Positions 27,352 through 35,716 of a stretch of 64,000 bases of DNA are shown in pieces. The stretch covers positions 124,001-188,000 of the forward strand of contig NZ_JBIPKH010000003.1 of NCBI RefSeq assembly GCF_044068625.1. Reading direction: 5' to 3'. Each line of letters begins with the position of its first letter. The first letter of the stretch is position 1. Position numbers and translations under genes: made by a program. Source of the DNA: Desulfurivibrio sp044068625. Its GTDB lineage: Bacteria; Desulfobacterota; Desulfobulbia; Desulfobulbales; Desulfurivibrionaceae. Below the pieces are notes generated by a model. The model had not been told where the DNA came from. It did no database searches and was given only the letters and a program-made list of their open reading frames with translations.

Positions 27352-27405
27352 ATCGGTTTGGAAAACCGTTATACATATCTCCGGGCTGCAATCTTGTCAA
27401 GTTTT

Positions 27406-28065
27406 TTATCGGCACACCCGCTCTTTGAAGTTCTCGAAACCGACCCGATCCATGAACCGGCCGATCCTTTCACCTTTTTTACCCTCCTCCTTGAAGTACT
27501 GGAGGATGTTGGCGGTGATCCGCTGGGCTTCGGCGGTGTCCACCCCCTCCAATAGGACCTCGGCCAGCCGGGGCCGGGAAGCGGCGTTGCCTCCCACCAC
27601 GATGGTCCAACCCTTGGCCTTGCCGATATAGCCGATATCCTTGACCGAGCTCTCCCCGCACTGGTTGGGGCAGCCGGAAACGCCGATCTTGACCTTGCCC
27701 GGCAGCTCCAGGCCATGATAGCGCTGGTCCAGCTCTCCGGCCAGCCCCATGGAGTCCTGTTGGCCCAGGCGGCAGAGGGTGTTGCCGGGGCAGGTCTTGA
27801 TGCTGCGCACGCAGAGGCCCACGGCCGCACCGGGAGTCATCTCCAGGTCGCGCCAGGCCGCGTCGATGTCCGCTTCCTTCAGTCCGACAATGGCGATGCG
27901 GGCGGCGCTGGTGACCTTGATTGCCGCGGTCTGGTATTTCTCCGCCACCTCGGCGATCCGTCGTAACTGCTGGGGAGTAATCAAGCCCAGGGGAAGGTGA
28001 GGAACAATGGCGTAGGATTCCTTGTCGCGCTGCAGTACCGCGCCCTTTTCTCCGTCTTTCAGCAT
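27406..28065 (-). CDS. Small siroheme/[4Fe-4S] reductase, low-molecular-weight assimilatory-type sulfite reductase family
   Basis: A single nitrite/sulfite reductase half-domain of 219 residues. Four cysteines follow the siroheme-cluster pattern: C92-x5-C98 (CPGNTLC) and C132-x3-C136 (GCPNQC). The N-terminal HLPLGLITPQQLRRIAEVAEKY is the ferredoxin-like substrate domain. Size and layout match the 23-27 kDa assimilatory-type sulfite reductase known from Desulfovibrio. It may reduce sulfite or nitrite; the partner is not encoded nearby. ATG 28065 was preferred over ATG 28083 because GGAG stands 7 nt before it. A palindrome lies upstream. Confidence 0.86.
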   Translation of the reverse strand: MLKDGEKGAVLQRDKESYAIVPHLPLGLITPQQLRRIAEVAEKYQTAAIKVTSAARIAIVGLKEADIDAAWRDLEMTPGAAVGLCVRSIKTCPGNTLCRLGQQDSMGLAGELDQRYHGLELPGKVKIGVSGCPNQCGESSVKDIGYIGKAKGWTIVVGGNAASRPRLAEVLLEGVDTAEAQRITANILQYFKEEGKKGERIGRFMDRVGFENFKERVCR

Positions 28066-28102
28066 CTTTTGGCTCCGTTGCATATGGTGAATGGATGGGA
28101 TT

Positions 28103-28116
28103 GAAAACCGGTTTTC
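28103..28116. promoter_or_regulatory. Perfect 14-bp palindrome upstream of the siroheme protein gene
   Basis: GAAAACCGGTTTTC is fully self-complementary. It is flanked by TTGA/TCAA so the dyad almost extends to 20 bp. It lies 38 bp before the siroheme gene and about 60 bp before the rmuC promoter, in the divergent intergenic region. A dimeric regulator site is the likely meaning; the regulator is unknown. Confidence 0.5.
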
Positions 28117-28176
28117 TCAACGGGGTCAATGTGCCGTTTTTAGCCATGAAAGTCAAGGCAAGCCGTGACGGGGGTG

Positions 28177-28205
28177 TTGTGGTAGGATGCGGCGGGAATT
28201 ATAGT
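28177..28205 (+). promoter_or_regulatory. Predicted sigma-70 promoter of rmuC
   Basis: TTGTGG (28177-28182) is followed after 17 bp by TATAGT (28200-28205), 49 bp before the rmuC start. Confidence 0.5.
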
Positions 28206-28254
28206 TGGTGCCGGTAGGGGGCACCCGTTTATCAAAGTGAGATGGAGATAAATC

Positions 28255-29745
28255 ATGCCGATGGCGGCTTATCTGGGTTTGGGGGTTTTGCTGGGAGTGT
28301 TGGCCGGGGCGGGGGCGGTTTGGGTTTATTGGCGCCAGCGTTGTGCCTGGCTTAGCCAGCGGTTACTGGAAAGCGCCGAGGCCCGGGCCCGGGCTGACCA
28401 GACCCTCTGGGAGGAGCGGGTGGCGGGGCGTGATCAGCGCCTGGCGGCGAGCCAGGGGGAGCTCGAGGAGCTGAACCGGCGGCTGGCGGACCTGCGGGCG
28501 GAAAATGTCACCTTGAGCGGTCGGGTGGCCGCACTGGCCACCAGCCTGGAGGGGGAGCGCAAGGTCACCGAGGAGAAGCAGGCCCTGTTGATTGAGGCCC
28601 GCAAGGAGCTGGCCGACGCCTTTAAGGCCCTTTCCGGGGATATCTTTCAGCAGAACAGCCAGTCCTTCCTGGAGCTGGCCAAGGCCACCTTCAGCCGTCT
28701 CCAGGAGAAGGCCAGCGGTGACCTGGAACAGCGCCGCCAGGCGATCCAGGAGATGGTGGCCCCCCTCAAGGAGTCCCTGCAGAAGGTGGATAGCCAGTTG
28801 CGGCTGGTGGAGAAGGAGCGGGTTGACGCCTACGCCGGACTCACCGAGCAGGTGAAAAACCTGGCCACCAGCCAGCTCCGCCTCCAGGGGGAGACCGCCA
28901 ACCTGGTCCGGGCCCTGCGGACCCCCAACGCCCGGGGCCGCTGGGGCGAGATCCAGCTGCGGCGGGTGGTGGAGATGGCCGGCATGGTGGAGTATTGCGA
29001 TTTTATCGAGCAGGAATCGGTGCAGGGCCCCGCCGGTCGCCTGCGGCCCGACCTGTTGATCAAACTGCCCAACCACAAACATATCGTGGTCGATTCCAAG
29101 GCCGCTCTTTCGGCCTATCTGGAAGCGATCGAGGCCCCGGACGACGAGCTGCGCCGCCTCAAGCTCAAGGAGCACGCCCGCCAGATCCGCACCCATCTTA
29201 CCCAGCTCTCTTCCAAGGCCTACTGGGAACAGTTTCAGCCCAGCCCGGAGTTTGTCGTTCTCTTCCTGCCCGGGGAGAATTTCTTCAGTGCTGCCCTGGA
29301 GCAGGATCCCGAGTTGATCGAATTCGGGGTGGCCCAGCGGGTGATCCTGGCCACCCCCACCACCTTGATCGCTCTGCTGCGGGCGGTCTCCTACGGCTGG
29401 CGCCAGGAGAAGATCGCCGAGCATGCCCACCAGATCGGCGAGCTGGGGCGTTTGCTTTACGACCGGATCTGCGTGCTGGCCGGTCATTTCCATGCGGTGC
29501 GTCGGGGGCTGGGGGTGGCGGTGGAATCTTATAACAAGGCGGTGGGCTCGCTGGAGAGCCGGGTGCTGGTCACCGCCCGCAAGCTCAAGGAGCTGGATCC
29601 GGCCATGGGTAAGGATCTGGAGAGCCCCGAAGCCCTCGATCTCCAGCCCCGGGTGCTGCAGTTGGCCGAGGAGAGCGGTGACGCCGCGGCAGGGGTTGCC
29701 GGTGACGGCGTCGATATTGACCCGGTCAGGGAGGAGGAGCGATGA
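28255..29745 (+). CDS. rmuC: DNA recombination protein RmuC
   Basis: RmuC limits inversions at short inverted repeats and has a nuclease-like (PD-D/ExK-type) core. An N-terminal membrane helix (about 5-26), a long coiled coil (about 35-215) and the conserved RmuC core (about 225-420, with RGRWGEIQLRRVVEMAGM and IVVDSKAAL) are present. 496 residues is normal. GGAGATAAATC precedes ATG 28255. The stop overlaps the next gene by 4 bp. Confidence 0.93.
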   Translation: MPMAAYLGLGVLLGVLAGAGAVWVYWRQRCAWLSQRLLESAEARARADQTLWEERVAGRDQRLAASQGELEELNRRLADLRAENVTLSGRVAALATSLEGERKVTEEKQALLIEARKELADAFKALSGDIFQQNSQSFLELAKATFSRLQEKASGDLEQRRQAIQEMVAPLKESLQKVDSQLRLVEKERVDAYAGLTEQVKNLATSQLRLQGETANLVRALRTPNARGRWGEIQLRRVVEMAGMVEYCDFIEQESVQGPAGRLRPDLLIKLPNHKHIVVDSKAALSAYLEAIEAPDDELRRLKLKEHARQIRTHLTQLSSKAYWEQFQPSPEFVVLFLPGENFFSAALEQDPELIEFGVAQRVILATPTTLIALLRAVSYGWRQEKIAEHAHQIGELGRLLYDRICVLAGHFHAVRRGLGVAVESYNKAVGSLESRVLVTARKLKELDPAMGKDLESPEALDLQPRVLQLAEESGDAAAGVAGDGVDIDPVREEER

Positions 29746-30413
29746 GCCGAGAGTATTTTGTCGGTCTGGGCCTGGGGCTGTTCGGCATTGTCGTGGTGGT
29801 GGTGCTGGGCCTGCTGCTCTATTTCGGTTCCAAGCGCGTCCTGAAACTGCTTCTGCGGCGCCAGTACCTGGATCAGGCCACCTATGTGATCGCCAAGCTT
29901 TCGATCCGCTGGCTCTGTATGATTATCGTGGCCGTCCTGGTCTTGCAGCAGTTGGGGGTGGGTTTGCCCCATATCCTGGCCGGGCTGTTGACCGTGGCCG
30001 GGATGGTGGCCATCGGCTTTATCGCGGTCTGGAGTGTTTTGAGCAACGTGATGTGCGCCCTGCTGCTGGCCGCCACCGGGGCCTTCCGGGTCGGTGATGA
30101 GGTCGAGGTGATCGAGCCGGCCGGCAGTGACAAGGGGCTGCGCGGCCGGGTGCGCGGCTTCAATCTGATGTACACCACCCTGATCGAGATCCCCACCCCT
30201 CCCCAGCCCGCACCGGAGGGGGAGCCGGGTTCGCCTCCGGTCCCTCCCGCGCCGCCCCCCCCGGTGCCGGAGGCGGAGTTCCTGATCCAGGTCCCCAACA
30301 ACGTTTTTTTTCAAAAATCGCTGCGGCGACGGAGCACCGGCGCCAGTGAGAGCTTGAATCACCATCTGCTGAGCAAATCGCTACCCTTCAGGTTGCCCAA
30401 AAAGGAACAATAG
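29742..30413 (+). CDS. Small MscS-family mechanosensitive channel-like protein
   Basis: Two or three N-terminal membrane helices (about 5-28, 55-75, 78-110) are followed by the MscS pore-helix-like and beta-domain pattern (GFIAVWSVLSNVMCALLLAATGAFRVGDEVEV). A Pro-rich insertion (about 152-180) interrupts the beta/alpha part, and the tail is short. MscS channels release solutes on hypo-osmotic shock. It is coupled to rmuC through an ATGA overlap. Because the C-terminal cage looks reduced, gating may differ. Confidence 0.8.
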   Translation: MSREYFVGLGLGLFGIVVVVVLGLLLYFGSKRVLKLLLRRQYLDQATYVIAKLSIRWLCMIIVAVLVLQQLGVGLPHILAGLLTVAGMVAIGFIAVWSVLSNVMCALLLAATGAFRVGDEVEVIEPAGSDKGLRGRVRGFNLMYTTLIEIPTPPQPAPEGEPGSPPVPPAPPPPVPEAEFLIQVPNNVFFQKSLRRRSTGASESLNHHLLSKSLPFRLPKKEQ

Positions 30414-30543
30414 GGGTGGGCGGGCCGTTTGCCGGGGTGTTAGGCGATAACTGCCGGCCGCTCCCATCGCTATAATCTATTTGACCGGGGTGTGGCATTT
30501 GCGTAGGTTGGGGGTCTGACTGTCCATAAGGAGATGCTTAACT

Positions 30544-33500
30544 ATGTTTGATGACTGGCAGCGGCTGGAATGTGGTGGTTGCGCGATCTATATCAACCCG
30601 GAAAAACCGGACTGGGTGGTGGCCAATGACCGGGCCGATGGGCTGTTGCGGGCCCTGCAGGCCACCGGCAACCTGGAGCAGGGGGTCTGTGCCGTCGCCC
30701 GGGGGGGAAGCCCCGTCGGGGCGGAATTGGCCGCCGATCTGGTGGCGGCGGGCCGTCTCTGTGCCCGTTTGAATGGGCCAGCCACCCCCTACCAGGGGCG
30801 GCTGGAGGCCCTGGCCGGGGAGAATGCCATCCAGGGGGCCGGGTATGGGGTGTCGGCAACTCCCCAGGTTCTCAAGGAGTGCTGGTTTCACCTGACTAAT
30901 AACTGTAATCTGGCCTGCCGCCACTGCCTTTTTGCCGCTCGGCCGGGGCGTGAGGCGGAAACCCTGCCCAAGGAGCTGCTGCGGGAGGGGTTGCGGCAGG
31001 CCGGTCGGTTGGGGTGCAATCTTTTCTATTTCACCGGCGGTGAACCCTTTGTCTACCCCGATTTTCTCGCCATCCTTGGCGAACTGCTGGCCGATGACGC
31101 AAAGCATGCGGTGGTGCTGACCAACGGCCTGCTGCTTGCCGAGCAACTGCCCCAACTGCTGCGGTTGCCCCGGGAGCGCTTGCATCTGCAGATCAGCCTT
31201 GATGGTCTGGAGCAACACCACGATCAATTGCGGGGACGGGGCAGCTTCGGTCGGCTGGTGGCGGTACTCAAGCTGTTGCGGGAGCATGGTTTGGCCGCCA
31301 CCCTGGCGGTGGCGGTGAACCGGGAAAACGTGGAGCAACTGGCCGCCCTGGTGGATTTTGCCGCCGCTCAGGGGGTGGGTAACCTGCATCTGCTCTGGCA
31401 TTTTGTCCGGGGTCAGGGCAGCCGGGAGCAGTTTGTGTCCCCGGCCGAGATTTTGCCCCGGCTGGTCGAGGCCCAGGAACGGGCCCAAAGTCGCGGGGTG
31501 CTGATCGATAACGTGGAAACCCTGCGGGCCCAGGTCTTTTCCTCGCCGGGCACCCGCTATGACCTGGCCAACACCGCCTGGGAATCCCTGGCCGTGGGGC
31601 CCGACGGCCAGATCTACCCCTCGCCGGCCCTGGTGGGGGTGGCCGAACTGGCTTGCGGGTCCCTGGATAAGGGGTTGGGCAGGATCTGGCGGGAAAGCCC
31701 GGTGCTGCAAAAGATTCGGGCCGCCTCCCTGCTGGACAGTGAAAGCTGGCGCCGGAATCCGCTGAAGTTCATCATCGGCGGCGGGGATCTGGACCACAGT
31801 TATCTGGCCGGCGGTGAGCTGGTTGGCCACGATCCCTATCTGGAGCTCTACAACGGGCTGGCCCTCTGGTTGATGACCAGTCAGGCCGGCGGCTACCCCC
31901 AGGGGCCCGGCGGGGAGGAGCGGCCGGCCCTGCTGCTGACCATGGGCGATCTGCGCCACGATTGCCCCGATGGTGGGGGCGAGGTCGGCTTCACCCACTG
32001 CAACTGCGTGATCTCCTTGGCCGAAGAGCGGGGCCATGGCCAGGTCCGGGAATTCTATGCCGCCGCCGCCCGGTCCGCCCGGGAGGATATCGTCAACCCC
32101 CTGGCCCCGGAGCAGGCCCTGGCCACCTTCATCCCCGAGGAATCGCGGCGCAAATCCTATGGCTGCGGCAGTCCGGTGCAGGATGCCGCCCTCCGGGCCG
32201 GTGAGGTGGTGGTGGATCTGGGCAGCGGCAGCGGGGTGGAGTGCTTTCTGGCCGCCAAGGCCGTGGGGGCCGCCGGCCGGGTCTACGGCATCGACATGAC
32301 CGCCGAGATGCTGGCTTTGGCCAACCACTCCAAGGCGGCGGTGGTGGGGGAGCTTGGTTACGACAACCTTGAGTTCAGGCCGGGCTTGCTGGAAAAGATC
32401 CCCCTGCCCGATGGCTGCGCCGATGTGGTGATCTCCAACTGCGTGATCAATCTCAGCCCCGATAAGCGTCGGGTTTTTCACGAAATTTACCGGGTGCTCA
32501 AGCCCGGAGGCCGGCTGGTGGTTTCCGACGTCATCACCGATGAGCCGGTGCCCCTGAAGATTAAAAACAGTGAGCGCTTCCGGGGGGAGTGTCTGGGGGG
32601 GGCCATGCGGCAGGAGGATCTGCTGGCCATGCTTGACGGTTGCGGTTTTGCCGGTACCAGCCTGCTCAAGCGCTTCCCCTACCGGCGGGAAGGGGAGACC
32701 AGTTTCTACTCCCTGACCTTTGCCGCCGAGAAGCCGGAGCCGGCGCCGGTCCGCGAGGTGATCTACCGGGGGCCCTTTGCCGCCCTGCTCACCGAGGGGG
32801 GGGATCTGCTGCGCAAGGGGCAGCGGGTGGCGTTGCCCCTGAGTGCCGCGGAAGGCCGCGATGAGTCGATCTTCTTGGTTGATGGGGCCGGGGCGGTGAC
32901 CAACCTGGCCCTGGGTGGTGGCTGCTGCGCCCCTTTTCCCGACCCGCCGCCGGCGAAAATCCCGCCCGCCCCGGCCGCTTCGTCCTCGGCTCCGGCCGGC
33001 GGGTCGGGCCTCTCCGGTTTGATGGCCGGCAGCTGCTGCCCAGCCCCGGTGAGGGAGGGGAATGCAGCCCGCCATCAGGCGGGCTGCCTGGTTTGCGGGG
33101 GAGAGATCATCTACGCCCGGGATGAGCGGGAGTACTCCTGCTACTATTGCGGGGGGCGGAAATTGAGCAACGCGGTGTGCGGGCAGGGGCACTATATTTG
33201 TGACGACTGTCACCAGCGCGACGGTCTTTCCGCCATCCGGGTGATCTGCGGCGAGACCGAGGAACAGGATATGCTGGCCCTGCTGGCCAAAATCCGCCGC
33301 CATCCGGCGATCCCCATGCACGGTCCTGAACATCACGCCCTGGTGCCGGGGGTGATTCTGGCCACCTATCGCAATCGCGGCGGTGAGCTGGAAAGAGAGT
33401 CCATCTTCACCGGGATAGAACGGGGTTCCCGGGTGCCGGGAGGAGTCTGCGGCTTCTGGGGTAACTGCGGCGCGGCGGCCGGGGTGGGGATCGCCTTCAG

Positions 33501-33756
33501 TATCCTGCTGGCCGCCACCCCCCTGACCCCGGAACCCCGCCGGCAGGTCCAGGAGATCACCGCTCGGGTTCTGGGGGCGGTGGCGCGGATCAGCGGGGCT
33601 CGTTGTTGTCAGCGGGAGGCCTGGGTCGCCTTGGAAGAGGCCGCCGCCATCTCCCGGGAACTGCTGCCGGTCCCGCTGCTGGCAGCGGCAAAGTTTAAGT
33701 GTGAACAGGCCGCCGCCAACAAACAGTGTATCGGCCGTCGCTGTCCCCTGGCCTGA
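30544..33756 (+). CDS. Radical SAM / ArsM-like methyltransferase / Cys-rich (DUF5714-type) fusion protein
   Basis: A 1070-residue multidomain protein. Residues 1-105 hold a CGGC-starting leader domain. The radical SAM core (about 106-360) has the cluster motif C121-x3-C125-x2-C128 and TGGEP at 164-168, then GPDGQIYPSP as in SPASM-like tails. About 400-500 is a linker region with C474, C486 and C488. The methyltransferase (about 525-730) has DLGSGSG at 558-564 and resembles arsenite methyltransferase ArsM: YGCG (C541), SNCVINLSPDK (C633) and CLGGA (C683) correspond to its three catalytic cysteines. A Pro/Ala linker with CC pairs (794-795, 831-832) leads to a Cys-rich domain (845-1070, CxxC at 848/851, 866/869, 886/889, and C969, C975, C1021-1022, C1053, C1062, C1067). 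It stands alone, 130 bp after the MscS-like gene. The substrate is unknown; arsenic or another soft element is suggested by the ArsM part. Confidence 0.82.
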   Translation: MFDDWQRLECGGCAIYINPEKPDWVVANDRADGLLRALQATGNLEQGVCAVARGGSPVGAELAADLVAAGRLCARLNGPATPYQGRLEALAGENAIQGAGYGVSATPQVLKECWFHLTNNCNLACRHCLFAARPGREAETLPKELLREGLRQAGRLGCNLFYFTGGEPFVYPDFLAILGELLADDAKHAVVLTNGLLLAEQLPQLLRLPRERLHLQISLDGLEQHHDQLRGRGSFGRLVAVLKLLREHGLAATLAVAVNRENVEQLAALVDFAAAQGVGNLHLLWHFVRGQGSREQFVSPAEILPRLVEAQERAQSRGVLIDNVETLRAQVFSSPGTRYDLANTAWESLAVGPDGQIYPSPALVGVAELACGSLDKGLGRIWRESPVLQKIRAASLLDSESWRRNPLKFIIGGGDLDHSYLAGGELVGHDPYLELYNGLALWLMTSQAGGYPQGPGGEERPALLLTMGDLRHDCPDGGGEVGFTHCNCVISLAEERGHGQVREFYAAAARSAREDIVNPLAPEQALATFIPEESRRKSYGCGSPVQDAALRAGEVVVDLGSGSGVECFLAAKAVGAAGRVYGIDMTAEMLALANHSKAAVVGELGYDNLEFRPGLLEKIPLPDGCADVVISNCVINLSPDKRRVFHEIYRVLKPGGRLVVSDVITDEPVPLKIKNSERFRGECLGGAMRQEDLLAMLDGCGFAGTSLLKRFPYRREGETSFYSLTFAAEKPEPAPVREVIYRGPFAALLTEGGDLLRKGQRVALPLSAAEGRDESIFLVDGAGAVTNLALGGGCCAPFPDPPPAKIPPAPAASSSAPAGGSGLSGLMAGSCCPAPVREGNAARHQAGCLVCGGEIIYARDEREYSCYYCGGRKLSNAVCGQGHYICDDCHQRDGLSAIRVICGETEEQDMLALLAKIRRHPAIPMHGPEHHALVPGVILATYRNRGGELERESIFTGIERGSRVPGGVCGFWGNCGAAAGVGIAFSILLAATPLTPEPRRQVQEITARVLGAVARISGARCCQREAWVALEEAAAISRELLPVPLLAAAKFKCEQAAANKQCIGRRCPLA

Positions 33757-33808
33757 CCCCACTGCCGCCGCAGGGGCCAATGGTTTGGTGTCCCCCCTTG
33801 CTCTTCAC

Positions 33809-33826
33809 AAAGAATGAACGTTCTTT
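33809..33826. promoter_or_regulatory. Inverted repeat upstream of the octaheme cytochrome gene
   Basis: AAAGAA-N6-TTCTTT, whose inner part contains the self-complementary GAACGTTC (33816-33823). It lies directly upstream of a predicted -35 and contains AATGAACG, which recurs at 33959-33966 and upstream of the secreted rhodanese gene. A regulator site is likely; a weak terminator for the previous gene is an alternative because T residues follow. Confidence 0.4.
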
Positions 33827-33831
33827 TTTTG

Positions 33832-33860
33832 TTTACATTATTTAAGAATCAGGCTAAATG
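33832..33860 (+). promoter_or_regulatory. Possible sigma-70 promoter of the octaheme cytochrome gene
   Basis: TTTACA (33832-33837), 17-bp spacer, TAAATG (33855-33860). The -35 is good and the -10 is weak, which would suit an activated promoter. The leader to the start codon is about 120 nt. Confidence 0.35.
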
Positions 33861-33984
33861 AGGTGAATAGGGTGGTAGTCGCCCAGAACCCGGGGGCTGG
33901 GGGATCCGGCTGTTTTGCGGCCATGGTCCCGGTTTGCTGTCCCCGGCCAGGATCTCTTAATGAACGTAGCAAGGGAGGAGAGTC

Positions 33985-35433
33985 ATGAAGAGGGTATGGA
34001 AGCTTTACGCGATGATGGCCGCAACGGCCCTGGTTGGAACCGCAGCCACCACGGTGAGCGCCAATATGGCCCACCAGAGCATCAGTGGCCCGTTTGCCAG
34101 CCCCATGGAGGTAACCAAGCAGTGCCTGAACTGTCATGCCGACGCCGCCCATGAGGTGATGCAGACCAGTCATTGGACCTGGTCCCTGGAGCAGGAGATC
34201 CCCGGCCGGGGCAAGGTGGAGCTGGGCAAAAAAAACGCCATCAACAACTTCTGCATCGGGATCAGCGGTGGCAACGAGCCCCGTTGCACCAGTTGCCACG
34301 TTGGCTACGGTTGGCGGGACAGCTCTTTTGATTTTAACGATCAGAGCCGGGTGGATTGCCTGGTTTGCCACGACACCACCGGCACCTACGCTAAGGCCGC
34401 CCCGGCGGCGGGGATGCCCTTCGGTTATACCGGCAACCCCAAGCTGGACGAGAAAAAGACCGACCTGGTCAAGATCGCTCAACAGGCCGGCGCCCCGGGC
34501 AAGGCCAACTGCGTGGCCTGCCACGGCTACGGCGGCGGCGGCGACAACGTCAAGCATGGCGATATCGATTCCAAGACCCCGACCAACCCCAGATCGGTGG
34601 ATGTGCATATGGGGGTTGACGGTCTGAACTTCTCCTGCCAGGAGTGCCATCAGACCGAAAAACACAATATCAAGGGCCACGCCATGGTGACCTCGCCCGG
34701 AGGCACCAACGCCATTACCTGTAGCCAGTGCCACCAGGAGGCGCCCCACAAGAACGCTCTGCTCAACAACCATATCGAGGCGGTGGCCTGCCAGACCTGC
34801 CACATTCCCGCCTATGCCAAGACCACTCCCACCAAGCTGGTTTGGGACTGGTCCACGGCCGGCCAGGATCTGGAGGTCGCCCCCCAGATCTTCGGCGAGA
34901 TGAAGCGGACCGCCTATGACAAGCGGAAGGGCCACTTTGAATGGGGGATGAATGTCACCCCCGTTTACCTCTGGTACAACGGCACCGGCGGAGCCTATAT
35001 CCTGGGGGATAAGGTCGACCCGGCCCAGGTCACCAAGCTGAACTGGCCCCAGGGTGATATCAATGATCGCCGGGCCAAGATCTATCCTTTTAAGGAGCAT
35101 CGGGGCAAGCAGGTCTACGACGCCAAGCATGGACATTTTCTTATTCCCAAGGTGTGGCCCGCCGGCAAGGACGCCGATGCCGCCTTCTGGAAAAGCTTCG
35201 ATTGGCAGGCCGCGCTCAAGGCCGGCTCGGAGGCCAGCGGTCTGGCCTACAGTGGCGAGTATGCCTTCGCGGCCACCACCATGTACTGGCGGCTTAACCA
35301 CATGGTTTCTCCGGCCAAGGAGGCGCTCAAGTGCAATGACTGCCACAGCCCCCAGGGCCGACTGGATTGGCAGGCGCTGGGTTATGAGGGTGACCCCATG
35401 AAAAACAAGGGGGCCGCCCGTTCCAAGAAGTAA
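33985..35433 (+). CDS. Octaheme c-type cytochrome, tetrathionate reductase (OTR) family
   Basis: A Sec signal peptide (about 1-26, cleavage after VSA) is followed by eight CxxCH haem-binding motifs: CLNCH (C47-H51), CTSCH, CLVCH, CVACH, CQECH, CSQCH, CQTCH and, far downstream, CNDCH. The 482-residue length and spacing match the periplasmic octaheme tetrathionate reductase family. Members reduce tetrathionate and, in vitro, nitrite and hydroxylamine, so the physiological substrate is open. It is monocistronic with a strong terminator. GGGAGGAG precedes ATG 33985. No membrane quinol dehydrogenase partner is adjacent. Confidence 0.92.
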   Translation: MKRVWKLYAMMAATALVGTAATTVSANMAHQSISGPFASPMEVTKQCLNCHADAAHEVMQTSHWTWSLEQEIPGRGKVELGKKNAINNFCIGISGGNEPRCTSCHVGYGWRDSSFDFNDQSRVDCLVCHDTTGTYAKAAPAAGMPFGYTGNPKLDEKKTDLVKIAQQAGAPGKANCVACHGYGGGGDNVKHGDIDSKTPTNPRSVDVHMGVDGLNFSCQECHQTEKHNIKGHAMVTSPGGTNAITCSQCHQEAPHKNALLNNHIEAVACQTCHIPAYAKTTPTKLVWDWSTAGQDLEVAPQIFGEMKRTAYDKRKGHFEWGMNVTPVYLWYNGTGGAYILGDKVDPAQVTKLNWPQGDINDRRAKIYPFKEHRGKQVYDAKHGHFLIPKVWPAGKDADAAFWKSFDWQAALKAGSEASGLAYSGEYAFAATTMYWRLNHMVSPAKEALKCNDCHSPQGRLDWQALGYEGDPMKNKGAARSKK

Positions 35434-35458
35434 GAGAGTGCGTTAAGTAGTATTGAGA

Positions 35459-35514
35459 CCTTCGGGCCGGGGAGGGGGCTGTTTGGTGGCCCTGCCCGGC
35501 CCGAAGGTTTTTTT
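35459..35514 (+). terminator. Rho-independent terminator of the octaheme cytochrome gene
   Basis: CCTTCGGGCCGGG (35459-35471) pairs perfectly with CCCGGCCCGAAGG (35495-35507), followed by seven T (35508-35514). It has a 13-bp stem. Confidence 0.95.
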
Positions 35515-35575
35515 GCGTGTGCCGCCGTAATCCCCCTCTCCCCTGCCGGTTGATCCCTAAGTCGTCACTTTATCC

Positions 35576-35604
35576 TTGCCTGAAACAATGCCTTTTCGTA
35601 TAAT
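35576..35604 (+). promoter_or_regulatory. Predicted sigma-70 promoter of the GAPDH-like gene
   Basis: TTGCCT (35576-35581), 17-bp spacer and a perfect TATAAT (35599-35604). The leader to ATG 35717 is about 105 nt. Confidence 0.65.
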
Positions 35605-35716
35605 AATCGATTCGTTTTCTTCGTTGGCCGGGTAGTGGCCGTAAGCCACCTGGTTGAGGCAGGGCCCCCCCTTCAATTTTAAGCTAAGCAGTTTAATCCC
35701 AAGGAGATCGGTTACG

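Noticed and set aside
30538..33780. Open frame of 1080 codons on the minus strand opposite the radical SAM fusion
   Set aside because: It is a shadow caused by high GC at third positions; its product is Gly/Pro/His-rich without domains, and the plus strand encodes clear motifs.
33809..33830. Terminator for the radical SAM fusion gene
   Set aside because: The AAAGAA/TTCTTT stem is short and AT-rich with only a modest T run, so a regulatory dyad seems more likely; termination cannot be excluded.
33931..33946. Possible sigma-54 promoter before the octaheme cytochrome (TGGTCCCGGTTTGCT)
   Set aside because: The GG and GC elements are 9 bp apart instead of the required 10, and the -24 part is poor.
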